Assembly: GCA_002102825.1 (NCBI GenBank)
Contig: DABJ01000033.1
Coordinates: forward strand, 14,270 to 30,490
Direction: 5' to 3'
Origin: Candidatus Gastranaerophilales bacterium HUM_12
Lineage (GTDB): Bacteria > Cyanobacteriota > Vampirovibrionia > Gastranaerophilales > Gastranaerophilaceae
Length of the DNA: 16,221 nt
The first letter of the stretch is position 1. Every line of letters starts with the position of its first letter. Under the pieces are notes generated by a model. It did not search any database. It saw nothing but the letters and a program-made list of their open reading frames with translations, and was not told the origin of the DNA. Shown here piece after piece: positions 7,685 to 16,104 of this stretch. Made by a program: the position numbers and the translations under genes.

Positions 7685-7747
7685 TTCACATTTATGCAAT
7701 TTTTTGCTCCAAAAATCCTTATATAAAGTAAGAGTGGAGATAAAAAT

Positions 7748-8467
7748 ATGTATTATATTGATGATGATGGCAAAAAAAGAGTTGTGCAAAATAAATCTTC
7801 CGTAAGGCAAAATCGAGCTCAAAATAAACAAGCACCTGCGAAAGCATCATTAAATCAAACTTCTCTTTTTGAAAATTCTCATGACAATAATCAAGTAATT
7901 CTTAAATCTACAGGTGAAGTTAATTTAAATTCATTAACAATGGTTCACTATGATGATAAAATTATTCAGCAAATGACGAAGAAAGCTGATGTTTGTGAGC
8001 CGGTGTCTACAAGGGTTCAAAAACCGATGTATTTCAATTTTTCTTATTCTCCAAACACTAATGTTACAACAAAATTGTTTGGGGGAACGGCAGAAGATTT
8101 GGATAAATGCTTAGAAAAAACAAAACTTAAAGGTCAAGGGCGAGCTTTTTTAGATGCTCAGAATAAATATGGAATTAATGCATTATTCTTGATGAGTATT
8201 GCAAAAGTTGAATCCGGTTATGGTGCAAAACCAAAAACTTATTGTAAATATAATGTTGTTGGTGCAGTTGGGCAAAAACCGACAAGTTATGCCGCATGTA
8301 TTGATAGTTTGGGCAGAAATTTGAATAAAAATTATGTAACCAAAGGTCATACAACAATTGCAAGAATTAGAGATAAATATTGTAATTCCAACAAAGTTTG
8401 GCCAAAATTAATTGCTGAAGAAATGAACAATCTTAATAATCAAATACATCGTAATTTGAGTATGTAA
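7748..8467 (+). CDS. Glucosaminidase-like (GH73/lysozyme-fold) protein without signal peptide
   Basis: A 239-residue protein. Residues 1-105 are polar and probably disordered. Residues about 118-235 resemble the mannosyl-glycoprotein endo-beta-N-acetylglucosaminidase (GH73) fold: AFLDAQNKYGINALFLMSIA leads into VESGYG, where Glu155 matches the catalytic glutamate, followed by YNVVGAVG and a DSLGRNL helix. Such enzymes cleave peptidoglycan glycan strands. No signal peptide or membrane segment is visible, so it either leaves the cell by a non-Sec route, is released by lysis, or acts in an unexpected way. Five cysteines (83, 121, 166, 184, 212) are present. The ATG at 7748 follows GTGGAG at 8 bases. 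Its stop lies 4 bases from the convergent aroE stop. The family call is by eye. Confidence 0.65.
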   Translation: MYYIDDDGKKRVVQNKSSVRQNRAQNKQAPAKASLNQTSLFENSHDNNQVILKSTGEVNLNSLTMVHYDDKIIQQMTKKADVCEPVSTRVQKPMYFNFSYSPNTNVTTKLFGGTAEDLDKCLEKTKLKGQGRAFLDAQNKYGINALFLMSIAKVESGYGAKPKTYCKYNVVGAVGQKPTSYAACIDSLGRNLNKNYVTKGHTTIARIRDKYCNSNKVWPKLIAEEMNNLNNQIHRNLSM

Positions 8468-8471
8468 TCAT

Positions 8472-9839
8472 CTATAAATTTTCAAGTGCCGCAATTTTCA
8501 TATCTTTAAAGTCTGGAGTTCTTCCTGTCCAGATTTTTTCGGCTTCTACTGCTTGGTGAATGAACATATCTACACCATTAATTGTTCTGTATCCGTGTTT
8601 TTCGGCTAATTTTAGCAGAATTGTTTTTTTAGGATTGTAGATTATATCATAAACGGTTGCACCTGCTTTTAGGGTTGTAAGCTCAGGCTCTTCAACCGGT
8701 GTAAAATCAGCTCCTCGTCCTTGCATTCCAATCGGAGTAGCATTTACAAGCAAGTCGATATCTGATAAATCCCTTATTCTTTCGATTTGATAAGGATTGA
8801 ATTCTACATTCGGGAATGTTTTTCTTAAGTAATTGATTAGTTCTAAACTATTCAAAACATTCCTTGTGAAAATTTTAACTTCTTTCATTTGACTTAGTGC
8901 AAGTGCAGTGATTGCTGCCCTTGCGGCTCCACCTGTACCCATAACACCTGCTATTTTTCCGCAGAGTGTAATGTCATTTGGAATTGCATTTCTAAAGCCA
9001 GATGCATCTGTGTTGTAACCTTTCAAAGTTTTTGTTTTTTCGTCAATAACAACAGTATTTACAGCATTTGCAATATTTGCAGACTCATCAACTTCATCTA
9101 AAAAGAACGTCACAGGTAATTTTAGAGGAATTGTCACATTAAATCCGCTATAACCGTGAGTTTTAAAGTATTTAATTCTATCAACAAGAGCGTCCGGCGG
9201 GGTTTCTAAAATTTCGTAACTTGCTTTTATTCCAAGGCTTTTGAATCCTGCATTGTGAATATAAGTTGATAGCGAATGTCCTAAGGGGTAACCAATTACG
9301 GCAAATTTTTTAATTGGCGCATTGATACTGTCTTCTTGTACAGGTTGAACTGGTTCAACTTGTTGAATATTTTGGATTTGAGGCTGTTCAAATATGTGTG
9401 ATTGTTCAGGTATTTGAGGTTGTTCAATTGTTTGTGATTGTTCGTTTGGAGCAATCGTTTGTTCTGAATTATTGTAATATGAAGAAGTTGAAAATGGTGT
9501 TTGTGTCCATGTTGATGGAGTTGTTTGTTGTTCTCTTTTTGGTGTTTCTTGTTGTGTAGCAGTGTAAGAATAGCTATTTGAATACGTTGTGGTCCAACTA
9601 TTTTCTGCCTCTTCAGGTTTCGTTTCTAAAGGATTATCTGTATAAGATGTAGCACTACTAGATGAATAATTGCTTTCAGGTTCAATCGGTGATGATTGTT
9701 CGTAGGTTTCATTTATAATTTCGCTTGTTGTTGCATTTGCTTCTTCTTCCATCTGAGCTTTTAATTCAGATAGAGTAACATTTATGCCTTTAGCTTTCAT
9801 CTCTTTGTATCGAGCTAATAATTCCTTACTTACAGCCAT
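8472..9839 (-). CDS. aroE: Shikimate dehydrogenase with long disordered N-terminal extension
   Basis: This encodes 455 residues, against roughly 270 for typical AroE. Residues about 176-455 are the enzyme, which reduces 3-dehydroshikimate to shikimate with NADPH in aromatic synthesis. Visible are the shikimate-binding GHSLS motif, NVTIPLK with catalytic Lys240, NTDASG with Asp278, the dinucleotide-binding GTGGAARAA at about 301-309, and VNATPIGM. Residues 1-40 are a charged helix; 41-175 are Ser/Thr/Gln/Pro-rich with four tandem EQ-type hexads. The start at 9839 has GGAG 7 bases upstream overlapping the topA stop; the longer frame from 9902 would run 53 bases into topA with no better site. 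It is the last gene of the lptC-to-aroE string. The extension's role is unknown. Confidence 0.93.
   Translation of the reverse strand: MAVSKELLARYKEMKAKGINVTLSELKAQMEEEANATTSEIINETYEQSSPIEPESNYSSSSATSYTDNPLETKPEEAENSWTTTYSNSYSYTATQQETPKREQQTTPSTWTQTPFSTSSYYNNSEQTIAPNEQSQTIEQPQIPEQSHIFEQPQIQNIQQVEPVQPVQEDSINAPIKKFAVIGYPLGHSLSTYIHNAGFKSLGIKASYEILETPPDALVDRIKYFKTHGYSGFNVTIPLKLPVTFFLDEVDESANIANAVNTVVIDEKTKTLKGYNTDASGFRNAIPNDITLCGKIAGVMGTGGAARAAITALALSQMKEVKIFTRNVLNSLELINYLRKTFPNVEFNPYQIERIRDLSDIDLLVNATPIGMQGRGADFTPVEEPELTTLKAGATVYDIIYNPKKTILLKLAEKHGYRTINGVDMFIHQAVEAEKIWTGRTPDFKDMKIAALENL
9372..9443 (-). repeat. Four tandem 18-base units encoding EQ-type hexads in AroE
   Basis: The units encode EQSQTI, EQPQIP, EQSHIF and EQPQIQ in succession (residues 133-156 of AroE). 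They lie in the disordered extension just before the enzyme domain. Copy number may vary between strains through replication slippage. Confidence 0.7.
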
Positions 9840-9849
9840 AACTAAACTC

Positions 9850-12186
9850 CTATACTTCTGTTGAAGTTTGTTCTGATTGTTCAGGTTCTTTTTTGTAGCC
9901 ACATTTCGGATTAGAACAACAAATTACGTCACCTTTTTTAAGAACTTTTTTAACTAAAAGGCTTCCGCAAGTTGGACATTTTTCTCCAGTTGGTTCATTC
10001 CAAAGTACAAAATCGCATTCCGGATATTTGTCGCAACCATAGAAAACTGTTCCTCTTTTTGATTTACGTTCTACTATTGTTCCCTTTCCACATTTTGGGC
10101 ATGTTACACCTGTTGATTTTCTATATGGTTTACGGTGTTTACATTCAGGATTTGTGCATTCCATATACTTACCGTAAGGGCCGAGTTTGAAAATCATTTC
10201 AGAACCACATTCTTCGCATTTTTCTTCGCAAACTTCTTTCGGTTTTTCTTGTGTTTCTCCGTTTTCTTCGTCTTCAATTTCTTGCATAACATTTAACGAC
10301 ATTGTTGTTTTGCAATCAGGATAACCGGAGCAACCCAAGAATTGAGAACCTGTTTTGCTTGTTCTTAGTAACATTGGTCTCCCGCAGTTTGGACATTTTA
10401 TTTTTGTTTCAATGTTAACTTTTTGAGCTGTTTTCATTACAGAGTTAACATTTTCAATAAACGGGTTATAAAAATCTTCTAAAACAACATTCCAAATTGC
10501 TTGCTTTTCGGCAATTTTATCCAATTTTTCTTCCATGCCGGCAGTAAATTGATAATCCATAATATTCGGGAACTGAGAAACCAACTGTTTGCAAACAGTT
10601 TTACCCAAAAGTGTAGGATAAAGAGCTTTGCTCTGATTTTTTTCTACATACTTTCTTGTTTGAATAACCGTAATAATTGTAGCGTAAGTAGATGGACGAC
10701 CAATGCCTTTATCTTCCAAAGCCTTGATTAAAGATGCTTCGTTGTATCTTGGAGGTGGTTGAGTGAAGTGTTGTTTGGGATTAACTTTTTGACACGCAAC
10801 AGAATCCCCTTTTTCTAAATCAGGAATTTTTGCATCTTTGGAGTTGTTGTTATCTCCGTTTGAATCGTCTTCCGAATCATTATACAAGGTTAGAAAACCA
10901 TCAAACATAATCTTACTTGTACCAGCTTTTAGTGTGTAAATACCGGAATTGATTTCAATAGTTTTGTTTGCAATTTCAGCGGGAGCCATTTGAGATGACA
11001 TAAATTTTTCCCAAATTAGTTTGTACAATTTATACTGGTCGTTATCAAGATATTGTTTAATACTTTCCGGGGTTTTATCCGGATATGAGGGTCTTATTGC
11101 TTCGTGAGCATCTTGTACGTTTTGTTTCCCTTTCACATAAACATTTGCTTTTTCAGGATAATATTTTTCCCCATAATTTTGAAGAATGAAATCATGTGCC
11201 ATATCTCGAGCATCATCTGAAACACGGACACTATCTGTTCTCATATAGGTAATAAGACCGACAGGAGCACCATCAATTTCTACACCTTCATAAAGTTTTT
11301 GTGCAATTTGCATTGTACGTGAAGCTCCAAAACCATATTTTGTACTTGCTGCACGTTGCATTGTAGATGTGATAAAAGGTGCAGTTGGTTTTCTTTTTGT
11401 CGTTTTCTTGGTAACTTTCTCAACTGAAAATTGTGTCGTCGGATTCGTCAAAAACTCAACAATTTTATCTGCATCTTCTTTAGTTTTGATAGTTTTTTCA
11501 ACTGTTTTACCTTTTATTTTAGATAATTCGGCTTCAAACTGTTTGCCTTCTTTATCCATCAGAGTATGAATTGTCCAATACTCTTGCGGGATAAATGCTT
11601 CAATCTCTTCTTCCCTTTCGCAAACCATTCTAAGTGCTACAGACTGAACTCTTCCTGCAGACAAGTTTCTATTTCCGATTTGTTTCCACAAAACAGGACT
11701 TAATTTGAAACCTACAAGCTTATCAAGAATTTGACGAGTTTGTTGCGCTTGAACCATTTCCATATCAATAGAACGAGGATTTTCAATAGAATGCTTTACG
11801 GCTTTTGGAGTAATTTCGTTAAACACAACTCTATAAATCTTGTCGTCCGGCACTTTTAGAACTTGGCGAACATGCCATGCAATAGCTTCTCCCTCGCGGT
11901 CGGGGTCGGCTGCGAGGTATATTTTATCCATTTTTTTGGCTAAGTCATTTAACTTGGTTACTACTTTTTGTTTCCCTGGAATAATTTCAAATTTAGGAAT
12001 AAAATGATTATTTACATCAAAACCTAAATTCTGAGTTGCAGGGTCTTTCGTTGGCAAATTTCTAATATGACCCATACTTGCTTCTATTGTATAGCCATCA
12101 CCCAAGATTTTTTTGATAGTTTTTGATTTTGCCGGTGATTCGACTATTACTAATGCCTTTTCTTTCTTCTTACTTGCCGTTGCCAT
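9850..12186 (-). CDS. topA: DNA topoisomerase I (type IA)
   Basis: A 778-residue type IA topoisomerase that relaxes negative supercoils by nicking one strand through a tyrosyl-DNA bond. The Toprim domain (about 10-125) has Glu16 in VESPAK and the DxD pair Asp94/Asp96 in ADPDREGE. The active tyrosine is Tyr314 in LITYMRTDS, with Arg316 beside it. The C-terminus carries four four-cysteine zinc ribbons: Cys598/601/619/625, 657/660/677/682, 696/699/718/724 and 737/740/756 or 757/762. An acidic Asn/Asp-rich insert lies at about 437-455. The ATG at 12186 is 7 bases after the upstream stop, with GGAG rather far away (15 bases). Adjacency to dprA is common in bacteria; here a small membrane gene lies between. 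Confidence 0.97.
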   Translation of the reverse strand: MATASKKKEKALVIVESPAKSKTIKKILGDGYTIEASMGHIRNLPTKDPATQNLGFDVNNHFIPKFEIIPGKQKVVTKLNDLAKKMDKIYLAADPDREGEAIAWHVRQVLKVPDDKIYRVVFNEITPKAVKHSIENPRSIDMEMVQAQQTRQILDKLVGFKLSPVLWKQIGNRNLSAGRVQSVALRMVCEREEEIEAFIPQEYWTIHTLMDKEGKQFEAELSKIKGKTVEKTIKTKEDADKIVEFLTNPTTQFSVEKVTKKTTKRKPTAPFITSTMQRAASTKYGFGASRTMQIAQKLYEGVEIDGAPVGLITYMRTDSVRVSDDARDMAHDFILQNYGEKYYPEKANVYVKGKQNVQDAHEAIRPSYPDKTPESIKQYLDNDQYKLYKLIWEKFMSSQMAPAEIANKTIEINSGIYTLKAGTSKIMFDGFLTLYNDSEDDSNGDNNNSKDAKIPDLEKGDSVACQKVNPKQHFTQPPPRYNEASLIKALEDKGIGRPSTYATIITVIQTRKYVEKNQSKALYPTLLGKTVCKQLVSQFPNIMDYQFTAGMEEKLDKIAEKQAIWNVVLEDFYNPFIENVNSVMKTAQKVNIETKIKCPNCGRPMLLRTSKTGSQFLGCSGYPDCKTTMSLNVMQEIEDEENGETQEKPKEVCEEKCEECGSEMIFKLGPYGKYMECTNPECKHRKPYRKSTGVTCPKCGKGTIVERKSKRGTVFYGCDKYPECDFVLWNEPTGEKCPTCGSLLVKKVLKKGDVICCSNPKCGYKKEPEQSEQTSTEV

Positions 12187-12193
12187 TTATATA

Positions 12194-12658
12194 TTAATTT
12201 TCTCCTGTATTTTGATTTTCTCCAACGTTATCTTTTTCTGGTTGAATGTTGTTATTTATAGTTCTTCCTTTAGTAAATATTAATGCTATTGATAATAGCC
12301 CTTTAATTACTAAGAAAGGTGCAATAATTTTACTTAATTTTGCAATAATCATGAAAATTATAGCGCAAATAATTGCGGGTGTCTTTTTACCAAATATATC
12401 CCAAAATCTTTTTGTTATTAATATAAAACTTGCTATAAAAACAAATAATATCCATAAAATAACAAAAATCAGGATAATTATGTTTAAAATCTTTTGAACA
12501 GAGTCAATGGGAATTAAATTTAAAAGATTTGGACTATACATATAAAAATAGAATATCGAGATTCCAATAACCCAAAGGCTAAGACCATATTTGAAAAAAT
12601 CTAATCTGCCAATAGGTTCTCTTATTGTAAATAATGTTGTCAAAATCTTCTTTAACAT
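12194..12658 (-). CDS. Small membrane protein, DUF805-like
   Basis: A 154-residue protein with three or four hydrophobic segments (roughly residues 25-45, 57-82 and 93-125) and a polar Asn/Glu-rich tail. The N-terminal GRLDFFKYGL and the later ITKRFWDIFGK resemble the DUF805 signatures GRxxFW and RRxHDxG, but with changes, so this assignment is tentative. Function is unknown. I choose the ATG at 12658: AAGG lies 9 bases upstream and it begins 4 bases after the dprA stop. A longer frame from 12688 would overlap dprA by 26 bases without a ribosome-binding site. It sits between dprA and topA, which are often direct neighbours elsewhere, so it looks like an insertion in that pair. Confidence 0.6.
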   Translation of the reverse strand: MLKKILTTLFTIREPIGRLDFFKYGLSLWVIGISIFYFYMYSPNLLNLIPIDSVQKILNIIILIFVILWILFVFIASFILITKRFWDIFGKKTPAIICAIIFMIIAKLSKIIAPFLVIKGLLSIALIFTKGRTINNNIQPEKDNVGENQNTGEN

Positions 12659-12662
12659 TAAA

Positions 12663-13751
12663 TTAAACCTTTTTGTACCTATCCCCATTATACTGTTTTA
12701 TTATGCCTTTAAGCTCCATTGTTGTCAAGTTCATGAGTAAATCATCAAGTTTTAGACCTGTTAAAGTTAATAGTTCATCAACTCCTTTTTCTTCAACTTG
12801 AATATTATTATAAATTTTTTCTTCATCAAGTGTAAGCATTGGAAGTGTCAATTGTTGTTGAGGTGTTTCTTTTTTTATTTCCCAATTTAGAGCATTTAAA
12901 ATGTCACAACTTTCAGTGACAATTGTTGCTCCGTTTTTCAAAAGTTTATAAATCCCTTGGGTATTCGGATTTGAAATCTCTCCGGGAATACACATCAATT
13001 CCCTTCCTTGTTCAAGTGTCAAATTTGCAGTAATCAAAGCCCCACTTTTTAGAGATGCTTCTGCAACAAGTGTTCCATAAGATAAACCTGAAACAATCCT
13101 GTTTCTTTGCGGAAATCTGAATTTCATCGGTTCAAAAGTCGGATAATATTCAGTAACTACTGCCCCGTACCCGTTTTCAATATTTTGATAAAGTGTTTTG
13201 TTGCTTGTCGGATAAACGTAGTCAAAACCGCTTGCGATTACACCAATTGTTTTTAAATTATTTTCAATTGCCGCCGTGTGAGCAACAGTATCAATTCCGG
13301 AGGCTAATCCTGAAACAATGCAAATATCTGTATTCCCAAGTTCTGAAATAATTCTTTTTAAATTATCTCTGGCATGCGTACTTGCTTTTCTAGAACCAAC
13401 AACTGCAAGTGTTTTTTTTAGATTACACTCAAATAATTTTCCTTTGTAATACAAAACTGCCGGTGGGTTTTCAATATTTTTTAGCATTTGCGGATAATTT
13501 TCATCTTCAAGTGTTAGAAAATTTATCCCACGAGTTTCAACCGCCGTAAAAGTTCTGTCAATATCAACTTTATCTCGATGTTTCAAAAAGTTCTCCGCTT
13601 TTTTTACACTAAGTCCGTCAATATTTTTTAACTCGTTTAAGTTTGCATTAAACGCAGATTCAATATTCCCAAAATAATTAAATAATCTTTGGATAAATCT
13701 GCTGTCTATTTGTTCAATTGAAGAAAACGCAATCCAGTATTTATTCTTCAT
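12663..13751 (-). CDS. dprA: DNA-processing protein DprA
   Basis: A 362-residue protein of full family length. An N-terminal helix-hairpin-helix/SAM-like region (about 10-60) precedes the Rossmann-type DprA core with VVGSRKAS at about 117-124, SGLASGID at 147-154, FPQRNRIVSGLS at 213-224 and SGALITA at 236-242. A C-terminal winged-helix domain (about 305-362) completes it. DprA binds incoming single-stranded DNA and loads RecA in natural transformation; it also occurs in species not known to be competent. The ATG at 13751 has AAGGA 4 bases upstream and overlaps the TPR gene's stop by 11 bases, suggesting coupled translation. An upstream TTG at 13781 would extend the overlap and lacks a site. 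Confidence 0.95.
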   Translation of the reverse strand: MKNKYWIAFSSIEQIDSRFIQRLFNYFGNIESAFNANLNELKNIDGLSVKKAENFLKHRDKVDIDRTFTAVETRGINFLTLEDENYPQMLKNIENPPAVLYYKGKLFECNLKKTLAVVGSRKASTHARDNLKRIISELGNTDICIVSGLASGIDTVAHTAAIENNLKTIGVIASGFDYVYPTSNKTLYQNIENGYGAVVTEYYPTFEPMKFRFPQRNRIVSGLSYGTLVAEASLKSGALITANLTLEQGRELMCIPGEISNPNTQGIYKLLKNGATIVTESCDILNALNWEIKKETPQQQLTLPMLTLDEEKIYNNIQVEEKGVDELLTLTGLKLDDLLMNLTTMELKGIIKQYNGDRYKKV

Positions 13752-14523
13752 TAGTTCCTTGTTTCTTTTTGATATTTTCAATTAATGCATTAACATTCTT
13801 CTTTTCTTCTTCCGGAATGTCGAAGTTTAAATAATCTTCCAAGTATTCAATTGCATCATCATAATCCCCTCTTGCCATAAATAAAATAGCCACTTTTTTG
13901 TAAGGGATAGAAAACTTGTTGTTTGTTGCAATTGCTTTTAAAAAATTAGAAATAGCTTTATCTATTTCATCATTTGCTTGATATGCTTCTGCAAGGTAGA
14001 AATAAATCCATTCATTATCTTGTTTAAATTCTAATACATTTTCAAGATTTTCAATTGCAGAATCATATATGCCCATATCAAAATATGCTCTTGCTAAATC
14101 ATAATATGCATCATAATTTTCAGGTTGTCTTTCTAAAATATATTCTAATTCGTCAATTGCCAAATCTCTTTTAGCATCTTCCATATAAAATCTTGCAAGA
14201 TAATGTCTGAAAATCAAATCTGATGGCATCATATCAATTGCGTAAGATAATGTATTTATGCCTTCCCCTAATCGGTGTTGTTTATAATAAATATCAACAA
14301 GATTGATATAGCATTGAGGAATTTTAGGATTTAATTCAATACATTTTAAATAAGCTTTTTCGGCTTTTTCATCATCACCTAAATTTGCATAACATAATCC
14401 TAAATTGTTGTAGACTTCTGCATTGTTAGGTTCAACTTCTAAAATTGAGGTGAATAAATCAATTGCACCATTCCAATCTTTCTTTTTAAAACATTCAATT
14501 GCTTTATCAAGTTTATTTTTCAT
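13741..14523 (-). CDS. Tetratricopeptide-repeat protein
   Basis: A 260-residue protein made almost wholly of about seven TPR units, each near 34 residues (approximate starts 3, 36, 70, 104, 138, 172 and 206). The consensus is clear in units such as NNLGLCYANLGDDEKAEKAY and YDLARAYFDMGIYDSAIENL. There is no signal peptide or membrane segment, so it is likely a cytoplasmic scaffold for protein-protein contacts; its partners are unknown. It begins 4 bases after the lptA-like stop, with AGGAT in the preceding gene's end as ribosome-binding site, and overlaps dprA by 11 bases. Position suggests, but does not show, a link to lipopolysaccharide export or DNA processing. Confidence 0.9.
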   Translation of the reverse strand: MKNKLDKAIECFKKKDWNGAIDLFTSILEVEPNNAEVYNNLGLCYANLGDDEKAEKAYLKCIELNPKIPQCYINLVDIYYKQHRLGEGINTLSYAIDMMPSDLIFRHYLARFYMEDAKRDLAIDELEYILERQPENYDAYYDLARAYFDMGIYDSAIENLENVLEFKQDNEWIYFYLAEAYQANDEIDKAISNFLKAIATNNKFSIPYKKVAILFMARGDYDDAIEYLEDYLNFDIPEEEKKNVNALIENIKKKQGTNEE

Positions 14524-14527
14524 AATA

Positions 14528-15505
14528 TTATAATCCTAATGTCATTCCACTGTTATCATCTGAACCGGAACCGATATTTTTAATAACCGTTCTGGTATTG
14601 CCTTGAGCATCAAAGCTTTTTGGTTTCATTGTCATTTTAATTCTGTCAGCGAAGATTGTTCTAACTCCTTGAGCTATGCTTGATCTTCCTGTAAAGCATG
14701 CTTGGTTAGGTTTTCCGTCAGCTCCTGGGTATAGAGTAACTTTTGGTCCTGCAGCATAGTAGTCTTGATACCAAATTCTAACATTTCCGCTTGCATTGAA
14801 GATTCCTCGTTTTTGATTGTATTCTTGGAAACTTGATTTTAATGTCAATTTAGCTCCATCGTCCATTGTCGCGTTAGAAGTCGTGTTTCCGTAGGCGGTT
14901 AAGTTTCCAGAAGAAGCTTCATATACAAATCTGTCAGCAAAAGACTCATTGTTTTCTTGTTTAACTCTTGCATTTCCTGTTAAAACAAGCCTTTTCAAAT
15001 CTCCGTTTTTATCGGTTGTAATTTGAGCAGAGTTTGAAAATGTTTCAATTTCTTTGTATAACATTGTAACCGCACCTGTTGCAGTCATAACACCAGTTTT
15101 AGTATCGTATTCTTGAACGTTAGAGTTAATTACAACTACCGGAGTTTTTCCCTCAAATACAACTGATTGAGTGTCTCCCTCTGCACGAATTACTTTTGTA
15201 ATCAATGAAACTTTTAATATATTTGCTTTGACTTCTCTTTTTTTGTTCTTTTTAACTTCAAAAGCATAAGGTTTGTCGTAGAAAGTTGCGGTGTCTAAGT
15301 TTTGGTCTTTTGTGATACTTACATCTGCTTTGTCGCCGACAACTTTCAAATCATCTATAGAAACTTTTACATTTCCATTAAATTTGATTTTGTTTTCTGC
15401 TTCGTTATATGTTTGGTTTTTAGACTCAATAACAAGATCAGACGCTTGAGTTGCTAAACCTGTTAATACCAAAATTGATATGAAAGCTGTTAATAATTTT
15501 TTCAT
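14528..15505 (-). CDS. LptA/OstA-like periplasmic lipopolysaccharide-transport protein
   Basis: A 325-residue exported protein. The first 22 residues are a Sec signal peptide (MKKLLTAF start, hydrophobic core, cleavage near ATQA). Three beta-strand repeats follow, each opening with S..Q.Y and a GNV/GAV step: SKNQTYN (about residue 28), SNVQEYD (128) and SSFQEYN (225). OstA/LptA domains form a beta-jellyroll bridge that carries lipopolysaccharide across the periplasm. At 325 residues it is much longer than E. coli LptA (185), consistent with a longer filament unit. I start at 15505, one base after the lptC stop, because this gives a clean signal peptide and GAGGAT upstream; the ATG at 15523 would overlap lptC by 17 bases. 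Confidence 0.85.
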   Translation of the reverse strand: MKKLLTAFISILVLTGLATQASDLVIESKNQTYNEAENKIKFNGNVKVSIDDLKVVGDKADVSITKDQNLDTATFYDKPYAFEVKKNKKREVKANILKVSLITKVIRAEGDTQSVVFEGKTPVVVINSNVQEYDTKTGVMTATGAVTMLYKEIETFSNSAQITTDKNGDLKRLVLTGNARVKQENNESFADRFVYEASSGNLTAYGNTTSNATMDDGAKLTLKSSFQEYNQKRGIFNASGNVRIWYQDYYAAGPKVTLYPGADGKPNQACFTGRSSIAQGVRTIFADRIKMTMKPKSFDAQGNTRTVIKNIGSGSDDNSGMTLGL

Positions 15506-15506
15506 A

Positions 15507-16088
15507 CTACTTTTTATCCTCATAAACTTTTGATACTGTATTTCCGATAATTTTAAAACTGTTATAATCCGGACTGATTATGATTTTGTCGGCTGTTGAA
15601 AGCAATTCTTTGCCTTTTTGAATTCTGATATGACCCTCACCGACGATTGGTGAATGAGAGTTCTCCCAGTGAAGTTTGTCGGCTTTTAGGGTAATTCCGT
15701 CTTTTAAGGCAATGAATGTATCGCTATATAAAGTAATGTCCCCGACTTTTGAATTATATGTTCCTTTTGAAGACTCAAAACTCATTGAAACTTCGTTGTC
15801 TTTGTAAAAGTTTCCTGTAACTTTGTTAAGTTGAGCAATTCCTTTTGTACTATCCCATTTGCCTGTTTCACCATAGATTTCCCAATACTTTTGGTCGTCT
15901 TTGGTTTCAGTTAAAATTATACCGTCAACGATTGCTTCTTGGTCTTCACCCTGCGCAGCCATTTGTTGCCTGTTAAAGTTATGCGTAATCACTCCTGCCG
16001 TAATGAAAGCCCAAGCCAAAATTCCAACGAGAGTAAGTATTACAACTACATATAATCTTTTCTTTTTAGGTAATTCTTTCCAGTCCAT
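15507..16088 (-). CDS. lptC: LptC-like lipopolysaccharide export protein
   Basis: A 193-residue protein with a basic N-terminus (KKKR at 8-11), one membrane segment at about 12-33, and a periplasmic beta-rich domain at about 50-185. The layout and length match LptC, which takes lipopolysaccharide from the LptBFG pump and passes it to LptA; the lptA-like gene follows directly. Repeating short strands such as DGIILTE, KVTGNFY, GDITLYS and DKIIISP fit the jellyroll. Upstream of the ATG at 16088 there is no ribosome-binding site, and an extended -10 box ends only 8 bases away, so translation may start on a nearly leaderless message. No lptB is seen nearby. It heads the seven-gene string ending at aroE. 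Confidence 0.82.
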   Translation of the reverse strand: MDWKELPKKKRLYVVVILTLVGILAWAFITAGVITHNFNRQQMAAQGEDQEAIVDGIILTETKDDQKYWEIYGETGKWDSTKGIAQLNKVTGNFYKDNEVSMSFESSKGTYNSKVGDITLYSDTFIALKDGITLKADKLHWENSHSPIVGEGHIRIQKGKELLSTADKIIISPDYNSFKIIGNTVSKVYEDKK

Positions 16089-16095
16089 ATAATAG

Positions 16096-16104
16096 ATTTT
16101 AGCA
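16096..16104 (-). promoter_or_regulatory. Extended -10 promoter element for the lptC-to-aroE string
   Basis: The minus strand reads TGC-TAAAAT preceded by TTTTTTG. The predicted transcript start is at about 16089-16090, one or two bases before the lptC ATG. The same T-run also forms the tail of the upstream RNA candidate, so terminator and promoter overlap. Confidence 0.5.

Noticed and set aside
9840..9902. Longer aroE start at 9902
   Set aside because: It would overlap topA by 53 bases and lacks a ribosome-binding site, whereas the ATG at 9839 has GGAG at ideal spacing.
12659..12688. Longer start for the DUF805-like gene
   Set aside because: It overlaps the dprA end by 26 bases with no ribosome-binding site; the ATG at 12658 has AAGG upstream.
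13752..13781. TTG start for dprA at 13781
   Set aside because: It is a rare start codon deep in the TPR gene, while an ATG with AAGGA lies at 13751.
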